Below are positions 24,201-39,200 of a DNA stretch of 64,000 bases, piece after piece. Within the stretch, counting starts at the first letter, position 1; every line of letters begins with the position of its first letter. Both the position numbers and the translations under genes were made by a program. The notes beneath the pieces are model-generated. The model was given only the letters and a program-made list of their open reading frames with translations. It was not told where the DNA came from and ran no database searches. Origin of the DNA: Asterochloris sp. CNOR1 (lineage: Eukaryota > Chlorophyta > Trebouxiophyceae > Trebouxiales > Trebouxiaceae); NCBI GenBank assembly GCA_963969365.1, contig OZ017750.1:124001-188000 (forward strand), given 5' to 3'.

Positions 24201-27200
24201 TGTAGATGATCTCCCAGGCATATCCGCAAGAGGCAACTGGCCTCCAGCCTTGAGTTCACTTTGCACATGCTGCCATGGCAGACCACCAGCATCTGGTGCC
24301 CACCTGCTCATACCAGCCCCAGACTTCAATGTGGAAGCCAGGTGTCCCAGCGCTCTGCCATCCTCTGACTCATCTGGGTCCGCACCCTCAATGCGCTCAA
24401 CATTGTCTCCAGGGTGGGCGATGAGCTGGGCGCCTACACACTGGCCACAGGACCATCAGCTGAGCCAACTACACACCTGGCCAGAGGCGGCAGGGCTGAG
24501 CAAAGTGAGACGAAGACATGACCCAAGACGACAGCTGATGAGCTCCAAAAGTGCCACCTTGCTTTGATGTCTCCTGATGGCCCCCAGGGCATGCACTGCT
24601 GATGCTGCACATGCAACACAGGCTGGTTGACTGAGGCACTCACCTGCTGCCAGCTGGAGGCACGCTGACAGGGATGCGGCGTACACGACCTTCACATTGC
24701 GCAGCTGCAGGGTGCGCCCGCTGCCAATGAGAATCAGAGGCAGAGGGTCGCTGGCGACCAAGTCCTGCAGCAGGAGGGCTTTGCAGGTTGTCAACGCGTC
24801 AAAGCCTGCTGTCACTGAGGCAGAACAGAGCAGCAACAGCAGCGCTGCTGCTCAGTTCTGCCTGGCACCACAATGACCAAGTATTGGGTCCAGTTGCATG
24901 GCTCACAGCCTTTTAAAACTGTTTGCAGCTGAACACAGGAGCAGCACATGCCAAGCTCAGGTGGCTTGTTACTGCAGCTGCTCACAGCGCCACTTTGCGC
25001 AAACAGCTGCAGTCAGGTCACACCTGTGGCAGGATGATGCGGTGCCCCTGCCCATCATAGACCAGATCCTCGGGGCTGCCTGGGGCATCTGCCAGCAGCC
25101 GAGACTCGGGGGACAGCCACATGTCGCCCTCCGCCCGGTGCACCTTCCCTGCAGGCCATGCTTAAACAAGCTGCAGTATGGCAGGCAGTGCAGCTTGTAG
25201 GCACCTGAACTTAGTTTTGGTCGGTCTGCTGCATCACGGGAGATGGTCAGCTCTGCAACCCATTCGTGACCTGGCTCTTCGGAAGGTCTGTTGCTTGCAT
25301 ACTGACGGTGCTCTGCCTATGTGTGAAGTTGAAAGCCACTGGATCGGTCATGTGACTGGCTACGGTCCAGCAGCAGAAAGGGCTTCTCAAAACATCGCTG
25401 GCCACTTACGACAGTCCAGCAGCCGAAGAGAAACCCATGGAATGCAGGCCTGTAGACTCGTGTGAGTCTGTCCATGCAGCCCAGCCCTGCTTCTGCAACA
25501 GACTTTGTTGAGCCACCAGCAAAGCAGTAAGCTGGTCAGCCCACCTTGCAGCAGGAGGTCGCTGCTGGTGAAGGGGATGGGGGTCACGCCGCTCATGGCA
25601 AAGCCTGGCACAAAGAACTTGGTGACCGCCAGCATGAAGCTGACCTCAGCCACCACTGTGGGGCGTTGCAGACGCAGCGTCAGCTTCTGCTGAGCGGCGC
25701 GGGGCTGAGCCTGCAGGCACAGGAGAGGGCGCTCGGAACACAGCTGGCCAGAGCCCTTCAGCATGGGCAGCAAGGCTAGTGGAACCCTGGTGTGAGACCC
25801 TGGCAAGGGACTTCGGCACGCTGAGACAACAGGTGGGCCTCAGAGCATCATGCATTGACGCACTGTGGGAGAGAACATTTCTTTGTGGGTCAGGTTCCTG
25901 GCCCTGGCATGCATGTGTCGCACAGCCCTGCTTTACTGCAGCATACAGCGGCCACACACCTGCATCTCCAGGGTCAGGAAGGAGGGCTTCATGAGGTGGG
26001 CAGGCAGATCGGCTGCGGGCGGCCACTCCGCCTTGTCGTCAGCCTCTGCATACCCGTCTGGGTTTATGTGGGCACTGGAGATGACGAGGGCATGCTCTGG
26101 GGGTACCCAGGGGCGCATGTCTAGAGCCTCCACCTAAAAAGATTTGCAGGGGGGCATCGTCAAGTTTTTCATGAAGAATGCTCATGGCATCAAACACTAG
26201 CGGCTCAGGAGGATGACGGGAGCTTCTGCAAACTCAACATATGGTGTTACAGCTGGAAAGCAGCCTTCCAGCCTGTAAGCCATTGCGCAAGCAGACATTG
26301 TCAGGCAGTAGCACTCAACATAACATGCATACATGACCTATGCAACGAGACAAGAAAGTAGAAAATGCCGCACACCTTGGGCAGGGACAGGGAGAGGAAC
26401 ATCTCCCCTCCATAGGTGGTGCGGTAGGTCAGCCACAGGCCGCCGATCTGGAAGCGCGCCAGAGGGGCTGAGACGGAGTCGTCCCCCTCCACCGAGCGCA
26501 GCAGCTCCACCTCGGCCAGCCCCACCGTCAACTGCAGGGGAGGTCCTGTTCAGCATTTGGGGCCATCCGTCTGGACACTGTGGGACTTGACAAGTGGAGG
26601 CGCTGACACATCTACGGGGCGAGGCAGACAGGCTGAATGGCCAAGTCAGACGACTGCCCTGTTGCTGAGGTGGCCAATTGATGCATGGCCCCAACTCCCT
26701 GTCAACAGAACCAGTCTGTGGACCAAAGCACACTCCCCACAGGTATCTCCATTGCCTTGCAGGAGGCAGGTGTTGCAGCCAGCAGCCCTGCTGCTCTGGC
26801 ACCTACCATCACGGGGTATGCCACCACACAGCACATCAGTCCCAGGACTGCCACCACACATGATTCCTTCCTGCGGCTTGCAGCTGCCACTCCCAGATAG
26901 AGTAGTCTGCATTTCCAGGAAAGGCCTGCCTGTCCAGTGCATTGGGGTCATCTCATACAGCTTGCAGCTTTGGGCCCCGTTACCCACTCCAGCCTGCTTT
27001 GGAGCCAGGCAGATGCTCGCAGGCCAGCCCGCAATGGCGGGGAGGCCCCAGCTATCGGATGATGTTCCCAGCTGCAGACCAAGCCTTTTCCAGGATGAAA
27101 CCACTGACAGTCCCAGAAAATACATCTCTCTTCCACTTCTTCGATTTGCGGGGGATCAAATGTATGCATTACCCACCTGGAGTCGCAGGCTGCTCTTCTG

Positions 27201-30200
27201 AGAGTCTGCGCTGAGCGGAGCCCCCTGGTCCCCTGTGCTGCGCGTGCTGGCCGCCCGCTGGAACTGCTGCTGCTTGGTCAGCTGCTGCTCCCCCTCCTGC
27301 TGCCTGCCTGCACCCTCCTGAGGCTCCTCCTCTGCGCCCTCACCGTCCTCTGGTGAGGCGGCCTCAGCCTCAGGCTGCGGGCGATAGTACCTGCAGGAGA
27401 GCAGCGTTGCATTGCGTCTGACAGCGCGCTGGCCATGGCGGCCCACACGGTACATGGCTCAGGGCCAGGCAGGTGCTGCAGCTGCCTCCTGGGAACCTGC
27501 AGGGGGCCGTGCAGACAAGCCTACTTCTGCAGGTGCGTAATTAACCTACAAACCTGTACTTTGCATCCGCAAACACTCAGAGCACCAATCGTCACGCTGC
27601 CTCTCTGAAACCCAAGATCTCAACCCGCTGTGCAGCCACTGCAGCACCTGGGGCCCATCGAGGATGTCGTTCATAGCAGCCTAGCAGGCAGCCGCCCAAA
27701 GCTTGCCAGACACACCCATGCCCTTTGTAACCCCTCTGCACAAATGTCCTGCTGCAGAGCCCCTCAGCGCTGCCATCAGCCTACCTCTGCAGCCACCGCG
27801 CGGCCTGGGGCATGCGCTGCGCCTCTGAGAAGTTCTCCCCAGCCATGGAAGTAATGAGGCCATACTCCGCCTCTGACAGGCTCGTCTTGACTGAGGGCAC
27901 GTCGATCCCCACATCCACCGCAGGGATGTTGTGCTGAGGGTCATACACTGCGCGCTACAGCAGCAGAGATAGTGGTTTGTCAACACACTGTGCTTCTGGT
28001 GCAGACCAGAGCAGAGCAGAGCAGAGCAAGCCATGCCAGTGGTAGCAGCCAGCATGGGAGCCCAAAGAAGCCTCCTGGTGCTGCGCTGAGCAGCGACCAC
28101 AAGAATGACGCTGGGCACTCAGAAGTCAGTGTTGCAACAGGGCTTGGCTTGACTGCAGCGCTGCTGATGCCAGCCAGCAGACATGGTGTAGGGCAAACAG
28201 GCGCCCTGCAACTTTGCAGACTAATCAAGCAGCAAGCAGTGCAGAAGCAAGCAACACTATGCAACCAGCAAAGACCCCACCTGCAGGGTGATGGCCATGC
28301 CGTGGTCATACTGGCGGATCAGGTTGTCGCCGCGGCGGCCGTCGCAGACAATGACTGCGCTTAGGTCTTTGAGGGACAGCAAGTCCTGCTCCAGCAGAAC
28401 CGCCTGCAGCAGACCGGCAGAGAAGGGTGTCGCCGGCTTGGCAGAGGTTTGCGGCAGCTGCTTTTGCTGGTGTGCACAAAAGGCTCCCCAAGAACAAGAG
28501 GCACACATTACTGCTGTTTGCTTCTCCTGTCTTGGCCCCAGGATCTGCTTTCAGATTGTTTTGGTGATCAGTAATCTATCAGGTAGAAGCAAGGGTCTTA
28601 CACTAGTTGAGTTGTCAAACACATGGCTTAAATGCTGGTGCAGGTGCTGAAGGCTTGCAGGTAACATCATGGCCGCAGCCTGCCAGGCTGTCAGGGTGCA
28701 GTGCAGGCAAGGCAGCACACAGTGGACGCCAACCCTGTACCCATCCCAGGGACTGCCATGTCACTGGCAACAGAGCTGCACCCTGGCAGCGGCACTTCAA
28801 CAAGCCGAGGCCGCAACATGCTGGCTTGGGTCACCCAATGCGGGCTGCACAATGGTTTGTAGCCATTGCAGCCAAGCCAGGCCTGTGAGGCGCCACCCAC
28901 TTCCTCACCTGTGGGTCCTGGCTGCCCGTCCCATTGGCCCACTCCAGGCGGTTGTGCAGCGTGAAGGACCCCAAGTCCACCTGCAGGCGGCGGCGTGCTT
29001 GCCCACTTGAAATCTGAGGGGGTGCAAGGGGGTAATGGTGCCCCCTTCAGCAGTGCTCTGCAAAGATCCAGAAGGCACAGACGCTGAAGTCACACAGCGG
29101 GTTTCCAGCCTCATTGTGACACTGATCTGCTGCAGGAAGTGCTGCAGGAGGTGCTAGGATGTGCTGTCAGATCTGCAGAGGGCGACACTCTGAGCAAGAA
29201 GCTGCCCAGAGCGTGGTCCTGCCCTGCCAAGACGTCTTGGACTCTCACTGCAGATGAGTCAGACAGGACAGGAACCTGGCGCCGACCCTTCACAGCGCAG
29301 AGCTTCAATCCCAAAAGCCCACCTGCAGACTGTCAGAGCTGTCTGAGTTGCGGGGCATAGTGATGACGGGCGCCTCCATGTCGATGTCTAGCTGCAGGAT
29401 CATCCCCATCTCCTTTTGCTGATCATCCAGCTGATCCTGCTGGCCGCTGCCAGCTTTGCCGCTGCTGACACCTGCACGGCTGCCGCTGCCAGCAGCCTCC
29501 TTGGTGGGTGCCTTCTTGACGCCGGCGGGGTGCTGCGCGTCGTGGGCCACGGCCACTGCTGCGGACTGTGTGATCTTGTTCTCCTGCTGGTGGGCCCACT
29601 GTTCCTCCAGGGGCAGTGGGCGCAGCGCCAGCAGCACCGAGATGTAGGCCAGCAGCTCCTGCAGGCAGAGTTGAGAGTGCAGGAGGTCAGCGGGGGGGGC
29701 TTGAGATGTTTCTGCCAGACACACCCCTGCAACATTGCGCATGCACATGCACACGTTCTGATCCAGTCAAGTCGCTGTTCAGCACCAGTTCAGTGTGGGA
29801 GGCGAGCACTGGTGTCGGCTGCAGCTCATGGCGGGCAGGCAGCTGTCAGATTCCTTGGGGGAGAGGGTGACATGGGTGAGGAGTGCCATGGCATTCAAGA
29901 GCTCAGTGTGAGGACAATCGCATGCTGTGTCCTCGACGCTGTCTCCACACTTGCCAGACGGCTTCCCCATCTGACTTTTGTACAGAATGGGTTGAACTGG
30001 CAATCGCTGGCCATGTTTGTAGCCGCTCTTATGTACACCCACTGAGCTGTGGGTGTGTCTGCTGCAGACTTGCTGCCTCTATCACGGTGCTGTACTGGGG
30101 CTGCAGCCCCACCTGGATGAACCTGTTGAGGAAGATAAAGTCCAGCTCGGACAGCTTGGCCTGCAGGGTGGCGAACTCGTAGCCTGAGGGGACGCGCTCG

Positions 30201-33200
30201 TTCCCCTCAGCCTCTTCCCTGGTGTGGGTGGCGTACTCCACGGTGACCAGGGACGTGGCTGCCCCCTTGCGGAGGTCGCACCAGGTGCGGTAGGAGTGCC
30301 CCTGCAGGGGCACAGGTTGGGGGGCGTGACTCGGGGCACAGCCTGGCTGGTCAGCAGGGTGAGGGTGTAGGGCGCATGCAAGGTTTGCACACCGGCTGCA
30401 GTCAGCTTTAAGCTAATGTGCTAAATGAGGAGGCTATGCAGAGGTACCTGTCAGTGCTTCAATAAATCAAGTTGAACAGCATCAGCATTTGGTACAACAT
30501 GCCATGTGCAAAGCTCTCTGCAAACATTGCAGTCCTGCATTGGCTCTGTGTGCAGATGATTTACCCAGGGGTCCAGAACATGGCACACCTTTTCCTACAG
30601 CATTCCTCTAGGAGTGGGCCAGACCCAGACAGTTGGGGACTATTGCAGGTATGAAACAGCTGTAAACACCAGCCATCTGGGTTGGGGCCTGGGACAAGCT
30701 ACGCTAGTGGTTGCAGCGCAGCTTGCTGTGCTGTAAACGCTGGCGTACCTAGTCGATGGCCCAAACTTCATGGCTTGGGGTATTTGCAGCTCCCCACAGC
30801 TGTACCATCCAGACCAACCCGATGTTGTTGGTTGGTTACTCATGCAGCAAGGCTGCAGTCAGATGCTGTAGCATCGCAAGCGTCAAATCACAATCAGCCT
30901 TGAAAGAGGCGTTTCCAAGCCAGATGGCCCCATTTGGTGCATGGCCTCAGGCCTTTGTCTCAATGCAGTCAGGAACAGCCCTGTAAGAACAGGTCTGCCT
31001 CCAGCCACGAGCTTCTGCTGACTCAGCCAGCACATTGCTCTGTAGGCACCAAACCCAAGCAGAGGACAGAGGCATATTAGCGAACGGCTGTGGAAGTGTG
31101 ACTCCTGTCACACTTCATCAGCGCTGAGGCTAGCATGCCTCCTGGCCTCATCCATAGCCTAGCAAGTCTTGCGCCCACAGTGGCTGTCATTGGCTGTGTG
31201 ACCAGCCAGCTCAAGCTGGCAATAGCTCATAGCAACTCACCATCAAGAGGGCCAGAGGGCCACAGCTTGAGCTGGCTGTGGCCCTCTGGACTCTGAAGTG
31301 CTGTCAGAAAGCTATGTGGACGCAGCAGTGGCAGCCAGTGTCACGACATCTGCGTGGGCAGTCAGGGCTACGCATGTGCTGCAGAGCTTCCAGCAGATGT
31401 GCTTTCTGGCCAGTTACGCCACGGACTGTTAGGGTGCCAACAGAAGCTGCTCTGGGCGCAGCAGTGCCAAGGGATAAGCATGCATGCACATGATCACAGC
31501 TATGCATGTGCTGCAAGTGTCTCTGAAACAGTTCCAGGCTCATTGTGTCATGAACTGCTTGCTGTCAGGAAGCTGCCCTGGATGCGGTAATTTCAAAGAC
31601 ATACATAGATGCACATTGCCAGAGCCATGCATGTGCCGCCAATGAGCCTTCAGGCTGTTCTGAGTGGGTGATGTGGGGGCCATTTGGTACAGTGTGTTGA
31701 GCTTTGCAACACAGGCATGCCTGAGTCAACAAGCATGTCAACAGCACAGCAAGCTGCTCTCAATTTGCAGCGCCTAGGACTGGGAAACGTGAGTGGGTAA
31801 TTGATGACCTGGCTGCAGATCTCAGCAGGATGTCGCACCTGCGAGACACGGCATGAAGCAGTAGGCTGGGTATAGCATTGCAGAAGGCTTGATGCTACTC
31901 ATGGCAGCCGCACTGCCTCAAGAAACCCCCAGGCCAGCAGTTCGAGGGACGGTAGAGCCTCAAGCAGCCGAGCATCGCTCTGACATATGCCAGCCAGTGC
32001 TGGTGCCGCAGCTGGTGAGTGCTGCGGTGGTCCTGCAGTGTTGTGCCTCCAAACTTGTTGGCGGCACATGACAGTGGACCATCGCAGCCCTGGACAGCTG
32101 CTGTACCAGGTCTGCCTGAGGGCACATCAGTGCGGCAGCATCCCGACGCAGCAGCATGACTAGGGGAGGTGTTGCTCCTCACCAGCTCTCAGACACAGAA
32201 GACCAAGCCTGCCAGACTTCAATGCCAGCCTTACATCCGTGCAGACCATGGCTCCAGGGCGTGCCTGTACGAGCTCAGCATGTTCATGGCACCTGTGAAT
32301 GCTAGTGAGTATGGCACCTGTTCTACAATGCCTAAACCGTAATGCTGATGACTTGCAACTATTACGCATACACAACAGCTGGGGTCGGCACGGCCGTGGC
32401 TCAATAGGCCATTTGAGACAGCCTGGGCAGATCCAAAGTGCATTGCTTGCTGGCATTGGACCATATACAAGCACTCAAAGCAATGCTTTGCTTTGGGGCT
32501 TCAGACGTGGTGCGCACCCAGCATGTGATGCACATCGTCAGCGTGCACTGGCAGTTGCCATGCAATCACAGGGCTGAGCTGGTCCCTGGCATGTCCCAAC
32601 ATGCACACAGGTGGTACCATTGAGTGGCTGTCAAGCCTGCACGCATGGCTTGATAGCCACCTTGTGGTACCACCTGTGTGCATACTTGCACGCATAGGGC
32701 TTCAGACCCTGCCGGTGCATCACTCGTGCAGGCATCTTGCCATGCACCAACACATGGAAGGCCCCACACACCACCAAGCCTGCCATTTCAGGACTCAGCA
32801 TTGACAGGGACACGGCTGTGGCAGTGCACTCCTCAGAGTAATCGTGCTGCGCTGGAAGCTGTCTCCCATTTGCAGCAGGACTCGTCTGCAGGGGTGCGGG
32901 GAGCACCAGCTGCCATACAATCAGGCCATGTCCCTCAACTTGTGCTCAGCGCAGACTGCACGGGCGCACTTGCGAGCTCGGTGCAGGGAGCCTCACAGCC
33001 ACCCAGCTGGCTTTTATGTGACACAATGCATGGCTGCAGTTGCTGACATAGGCAGAGCCCACCAGGTATACTGACAGGACCATGACTGTCTAAAGCCGGC
33101 TTGAGGTAGGCCCAGGCAGTATATGCTGCCGAAGCTTGCCAAACTGCAGATCCACAGGTGCACAGCCACAGCACCCAAGACTCTGGGCTCCTGCTGGTGC

Positions 33201-36200
33201 CGGAGAAGAACCAAGTTCAGCTGGCAGGTGAGCAGCAAAAAGCATTGCAGCACTGGTATGAGCTGGTTGCAACTGCATTACAACCAGATCATACAGATGC
33301 TGCATGACCTGAAGCCCCCCCCCCACCCCCGATGGATTCAAGGTCTGGGCATAGCTGGTGTGAGCTGGTCGTGGTATATTCTGAAGGCTGTGGGTTTATT
33401 GGCACCTGCAGGAGTTTAGGGCCTTGTGTTCTGTGGCGACATGTTGTTACAGCAGCCTGAAAGCCATGTGATGCCACCTCCTGCTTCTAGCAGCAGGGTC
33501 TTTTGTTACTGCGAAGCTGGTGCTGGCACCTTGCATGGTAATAAGTTTTTCAGAATGCCGCCGCATCACAAAGACACACCACCATGCAGGTTGCTACCCC
33601 TGGCTCCACAACAACAAGAGGCCTTGCTGGAAGCAGCAGTGGATGGCAGTTGGTATAGCTGTCCAGCCGCTGCAACACACCGTCACAGCACACACAGCCT
33701 CAGGCCTCTGCGTGGTGCTGAGCACTTCCTAGTTTCAGGTGGCAGGCAGAATTGGAAGCGCTGGTGGGAGCTGGTTGCAACTGCATCACAACCAGATCGT
33801 CACCCGTGCGGCCAAGCCTGTAGCCCCACGCACTTGCCAGCTGATGCGGTATCTGCATAACGCAGTACCATGCACGATGCCATCCCCAGCTTCACAGCAA
33901 CAAGAGACCTTGCTGCTCAAAGCAAGGATTGGCAGTTGCACATGGCTGTCATGCTGCTGCAACACCTTGCCACGGCACACAAGGCCCCAGCCTCCTGCTA
34001 GTGCTAGAAGACCCTCTCATTTCAGCTGGCAGGTGGGCGCCTATAGGTCTGCAGCACTTGTGAAGAAACTGGTTATAATGCAGTTGCAACTGCACTGCAA
34101 TCAGCTCACACTGATGCTGCCAAACCTGAAGGGGCTCCCACCTGCCAGCTGATCCAGCATCTGAAAGACTCACTGCCATGCACATTGCCTTTCTCTGCTT
34201 CTGGCAGCAAGACCGTAAGAAGCAGAGAAAGCCACAGCATGCATGGCAGTCCAGCTTCTAGAACACGTTGTCGCAGCACACAGGGCCCTGGGCTCCTGCT
34301 GATGCTGAGCACCCCCCAATTGCGCACTGTACCACCATTAGGTCCCACCTGAAGTCACCCAACCCTGCCAGCTGGTGTGGCACATGCAGAGCTCACCACC
34401 ATGCATGATGTTGTTTACCTTCACAGCAACAAGAGGCCTGGCGCTAGAAGCCAATCCAAAAACAGCATGGCTCACTTGCTGCAACAAGTTGCCACAGCAC
34501 ACAAGGCCCCAGGCTCTTACTGGTGCTGGCAACTCTCCAAATTTCATAAGGGACTGCAAGCAGCTCTCGTCGATGCTGCCAGACCTGAAAGGCCCTCCTC
34601 AGCCCTGCCAGCTGATGCGGCACCTGCAAGACTCCCCAGCTCCACAGCAACAACACGCCTTGCTGCCGTGGCTGGCATTCGGCATGGCTGTCACGCTGTC
34701 GTGATACGTTGCCACGGCAAGGCCCTGGGCTCCTGCTGGTGGTGATTAAGCCCTAATCTCAGCTGGCAGGTGGGGTGCAATAGGTTTGGCAGCACCGTGG
34801 GAGCTGTTTGCAATTGCATTGCAACCAGAGCGCCACCAGTGATGCTTCGCCTGAAGCCCTCCCCATCTTCCAGTGGATGCGGCATCTTGACCACTCATTG
34901 CCATTGCATGATGCCGTCCCTAGGTCCCACAGCAACAAGAGGCCCTGCTGCTAGCACTCGATGATGACGCGCAACATGGCTGTCAAGCTGCTACAGCACG
35001 CCGCTGCAAAGCACAAGGCCCCAAGCTGCTGCTGAGGCTGAGCAACCCGACGATGCCACCTTGTACTGCAACCAGCTCCCGCCAGTGCTGCGTAGGGCCG
35101 CCCACCTGCCAGCTGCTGCAGCATCTGAAAGACTCACCACCATGCAGGATGCCATTCCCAGCTCCACAGTAACACAAGCCTTGCTGCTGGAAGCAAGGAA
35201 CGCTCAATTGGCATGGCAGCGGATTTGGCTTCTGAGAGACTCACCACCAAGCACAACGCCATCCCCCAGAGACAGATGCTTCACAGCAAGAAGAGGCTTT
35301 TCTGCTAGGAACAGAACACCACATCCGAGAGAGTTACCATCATGCAGGCCAAAGTTCACAGCCATAAGAGGCCCTGCTCGTAAGAGCGGAGAAACACAGC
35401 CAGCTGAACATGTCAACTGCACAACTCACTGCCATGCACGATGCCAGCTTTCCACACACAGCAAGACACTTGTTGGGTCAGAGTTGTCTGGCATATTGTG
35501 TCCTGGCGATCCGGCATCGTGTTGCAACAGCTTCACGGCCATGGTCATGAGGCCAGCCCCAGCTCACACGAACAAGAGGCCTTGCTGCCAGAAGCAGTGC
35601 ATGGCATTTGCGCATGGTTGTCCAGTTGCTGCGACACGTCGCGGCGGCACACAAGGCACCAGGCTCCTGCTGATGCTTGGAAGCCCACAACTCAACCTTG
35701 TACTTCATGTAGCTCCCACCAGGGGCCCCCACCTGCTAGCTGATGCAGCATCTGAGGGACTCACCGCCATGCACGATGCCCTTTCTCTGCTTCTAGCAGC
35801 AAGACCTCTAAGAGTAGAGAAAAACAGCGCCGCTCATGGCTTTCAAGCTTTTCCAACAAGTTGTCACAGCATACAAGGCCCTGGCTCCTGCTGGTGGTGA
35901 ACAACCCCCCATCGCACACTGTGCCACGACGAGCTCCCATCAGTGCTGCCAACCCTGAACCCCTCTCCCCAATCTCCCAGCTGATGCTGCAGCTCATGCT
36001 GCATCTGAAAGACCCACCACCATGCAGGATGCCATCCCCAGCTCCACAGCAGCAAGAGGCCTTGCTGCTAGAAGCCAGGGCTGCCATGGCTGCATGAAGA
36101 TGTCTCCAAAGCAGACAAGGCCTCGGGCTCCTCGTGGTCCTGAATAGCCAGCTTAGGATTAGCAGCACTGGTAGAACTTGGTCACATTGCATTGCAACCA

Positions 36201-39200
36201 ATCTCAACCTGTGCAGCCAAATATAACAATCCCGACCTGCAAGCTGATGCAGCACCTTCAGGACTCACCACCATGCACGATGCCATCCACAGCTCCACAG
36301 CAACAAGAGGCCTTGGTGCTAGAAGCATGTGGCAGCCATTCACATGGCTGTCACGCCGCAACACAATGCCAGGCTGCAAGGGACGGCGTGGACGTGCAAT
36401 CTGCCAGACATGTGCTGAGCCTTTTGCTATGTGCAAAAACAACAACTGTGAGAGCTTGCAGTTTGGCAGGGCACGACTGCTCAAACAGGGCTCAGACCTT
36501 ACTGATGCAGAACGGGTGCTCTAAGGAGTCTCAGATCCATGTCATATCACTCACGGCCCCCCTCCTGTCGAAGCTGGGAAGGCACCGCAGCCACAGCCTC
36601 AATGAGGCAAGGTCAGGAAGCCTGAAGGGCAACCTTGATGACATCCTTGCAGCGCCACATCATGACACTCTGCATTCTGGAGGGGTCCACTCAATGTATA
36701 CATTTGCACTGACACAACTATATCAGTGCAGATGTGTTCTTCAAGTGGAGCTTCCATCTGCAGGCTGGATGCTGCGCAGAGGCACCACTCAGAGTGCTCC
36801 TCCCGGTGCCAAGCTGCGCTCAGGAAAGCCACAGAACAGCTTCAAGCCATGACTCAGACTGCCTCTGCGAGCCTGCTCACAACACAAACCAACCCAAGCT
36901 CTGCCACTGTCGGTAGGCACTGGACGATCTGGGGTTCAAAAGTGCAGGCTTGACACGTGCACAGCCCTGGATGGAGAGTCAAGCCAGCCAGCATTCAGGG
37001 CTGGCTTGACTGTCTATACAGGGCTGTGCTCGTGAGCATGTATCACTTGACCAATTGCACTCTGTACCTCTGCATGTTGTAAGCCAAGACACCGCAACTG
37101 ATTGTTGACCCAGGAGGATTGACTCAGCACCAAGCCCTTGCATATTCAGCCCTTGCTTGTTCAGAGATGTCGTCACCAGTAAACGCTTCCCAGCACATAA
37201 TCCTTCCAGGGCTGATAACAACCCTCGAATGAAAACCCACCTCCTGCATGTGCCCACCTCCCTGAGCCCTCCATACCCGCCACAGACGACATGCCCAAAT
37301 GTGCCCAATCAAATTCCTGTGCCCACAGCTGGTAGCTGCCTGTACAACCTGCACAGGCCACAGGCTGCCCATCCTGCGACATGCAAAACCCTCTCAGACC
37401 CTTCCCCCAGACCCCTCACCTCCGGCAGCTGCCCATCCTGCCCTCGCAGGTTTCCCAGGCTGGCGGTCAGCTTCATGGTGGAGGGGTGGATGGCCAAGTC
37501 AAAGTGCACCGCCTCCATGGACAGCAGGGCTAACGGGGCCGCCTCTGCAGCCTCGTAGTCCATGCGCGCCTCCAGCTTGCTCAGCTTGACGGACATCTTG
37601 AAGACTGTGCGCTGGGTGCCGCCCTCTCGCATGAGGCCAGCTGCAGCAGAGACTTGAAAAATGTAAACCCTGGGGTGATCAGAAGAGAAGAACAAATGTT
37701 GAAAAAGGACAGGGTTCCCTCTGCCAGCATCATCAAAGGGTGTCAGAGTTTCTGTGTGTCAGTACCATTGTGACAGCACCTGCAGCAGAGCACAGGCATG
37801 GATGCACACGAAGTCAACGCTGGACTGCCACTCAAGCTCTGAAGAATTGTAAGCAGCAGTGAGTCTTGCTGTTGAGGACGGCCGCACAGCAAAAGAAGTG
37901 TGGAGTCCTCACTGGCTGAAGCACAGAAAGCAAAGTTGACTCTCCAAAGATGTGCAGCTGCATGGCAATTGTGAGCATATCAAAATTGATGACTGTGGTT
38001 GCCACTCTGATGCAGCAGCAAGATCAAGAGCAGTCCTAACAGGTCAGCTCAAACAATGTGTGCCTTCCAGCGCCACCTGCTGTTGCATCAGGGCACAGCA
38101 CAGCATGTTGCTACCCGCAGCTCAAGCCAGCGCAGACACAGCATGCACATCCTTTTGTCAACCAAAGGACTGAGAGAGCAAGGCATGACTTGGCAGCTCA
38201 GGTGCCTGCAGGCCCCCAACTCAGCAGCCTGATGCACAGCAGGCTTCTGCCTGGCCCGCAAGCAGCCACAAAGGACCGGTCATCCATCAGAGCCCCAAGG
38301 CTGACCTGCACCAGGCTGCGCAGACGGAGCCTTGCTCAGCTCGGATGCCTGCAGGTCTCTCTGCTCGCCAGGCTCTTCCCCTCCCTCATCGCCCCCCGTC
38401 TCAGTTCCCACCGAGGCTGCAGGGGCATCCACCGGCTTGCGTGCCAGCGCGGCGGAGAGGTCTGTGCCTATGCCCATGAGGGCCCCAATGGTGGGGCGGT
38501 TGCAGAAGAAGTACAGCGTCGTCAGCTGCATGTTCAGCTCCCCATCCACGCTCGTGTACCTGAAGGCCACATCAGTTGCATTGCAGGGAGGGTGTGTGGC
38601 GCAGGCGCAGTTTACTAAATGGCCTACCATCACTGTGCAAAACACAGACAAGTCCAGCTGTGCCTCCTGTTGCCTGGATGTGAAGCTAAAGCATATATAA
38701 GCTGTTCTGCGTCAATGCAAGCAAACCAGGTCCAGGGCCTGGCCACCAGTAATACATTCGCACAGCATGCTACACAAAAGCATTTCAGAGGAGCCAGCAG
38801 TGCCCTGCCACCCACTCAACCACAATTGATGCCACGGCCTCCTGTCACAAGCAAGCCTGGCGCACTCACTGGGGGGACTCCGGCTTGAGCGCAGCATACT
38901 GGATGGTCCAGGCGTGCTGGAACTGGCCCCTGCGCTGCTGCAGCTTCCTGCGCTCCTCAGTGTGCTTCACGCGGGTCTGACGGTCCACCTCGGGGATCTC
39001 GTCAGGGCCCTCCGCATCCTCGAAGCGGTCCGCGCCCGAGGGGGTGCGGCTCAGGCGCCCGCTGCAGCAGGGGCCAGGGGTTCAGGCTGTTGTCTGGGAG
39101 GCAGGGATGGTGATTGAGAGGCAGGGGCAGTACCCCAGGAGAAGGGCTCAATACAGTTTTTGAGGCACAGGATGGTGTTGGGGAAGCCAAGGTGGTGGTT

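Larger units (their letters stand above)
30302..37419. repeat. Intron 25, 7.1 kb, composite repeat copy 3
   Basis: Largest intron. Left to right: 30340-31020 (homologous to 45440-46030), a hairpin at 31252-31289, block A 31881-32180, block B with foldback 32430-33070, a satellite-like array 33100-36350, end block 36360-36550, and a plain part to 37419 that includes a foldback at 36955-37034. Confidence 0.82.

Noticed and set aside
33100-36350. CRISPR-like regular repeats
   Set aside because: Units are 220-300 bp, diverged and inside a eukaryotic intron; no short identical repeats with unique spacers.
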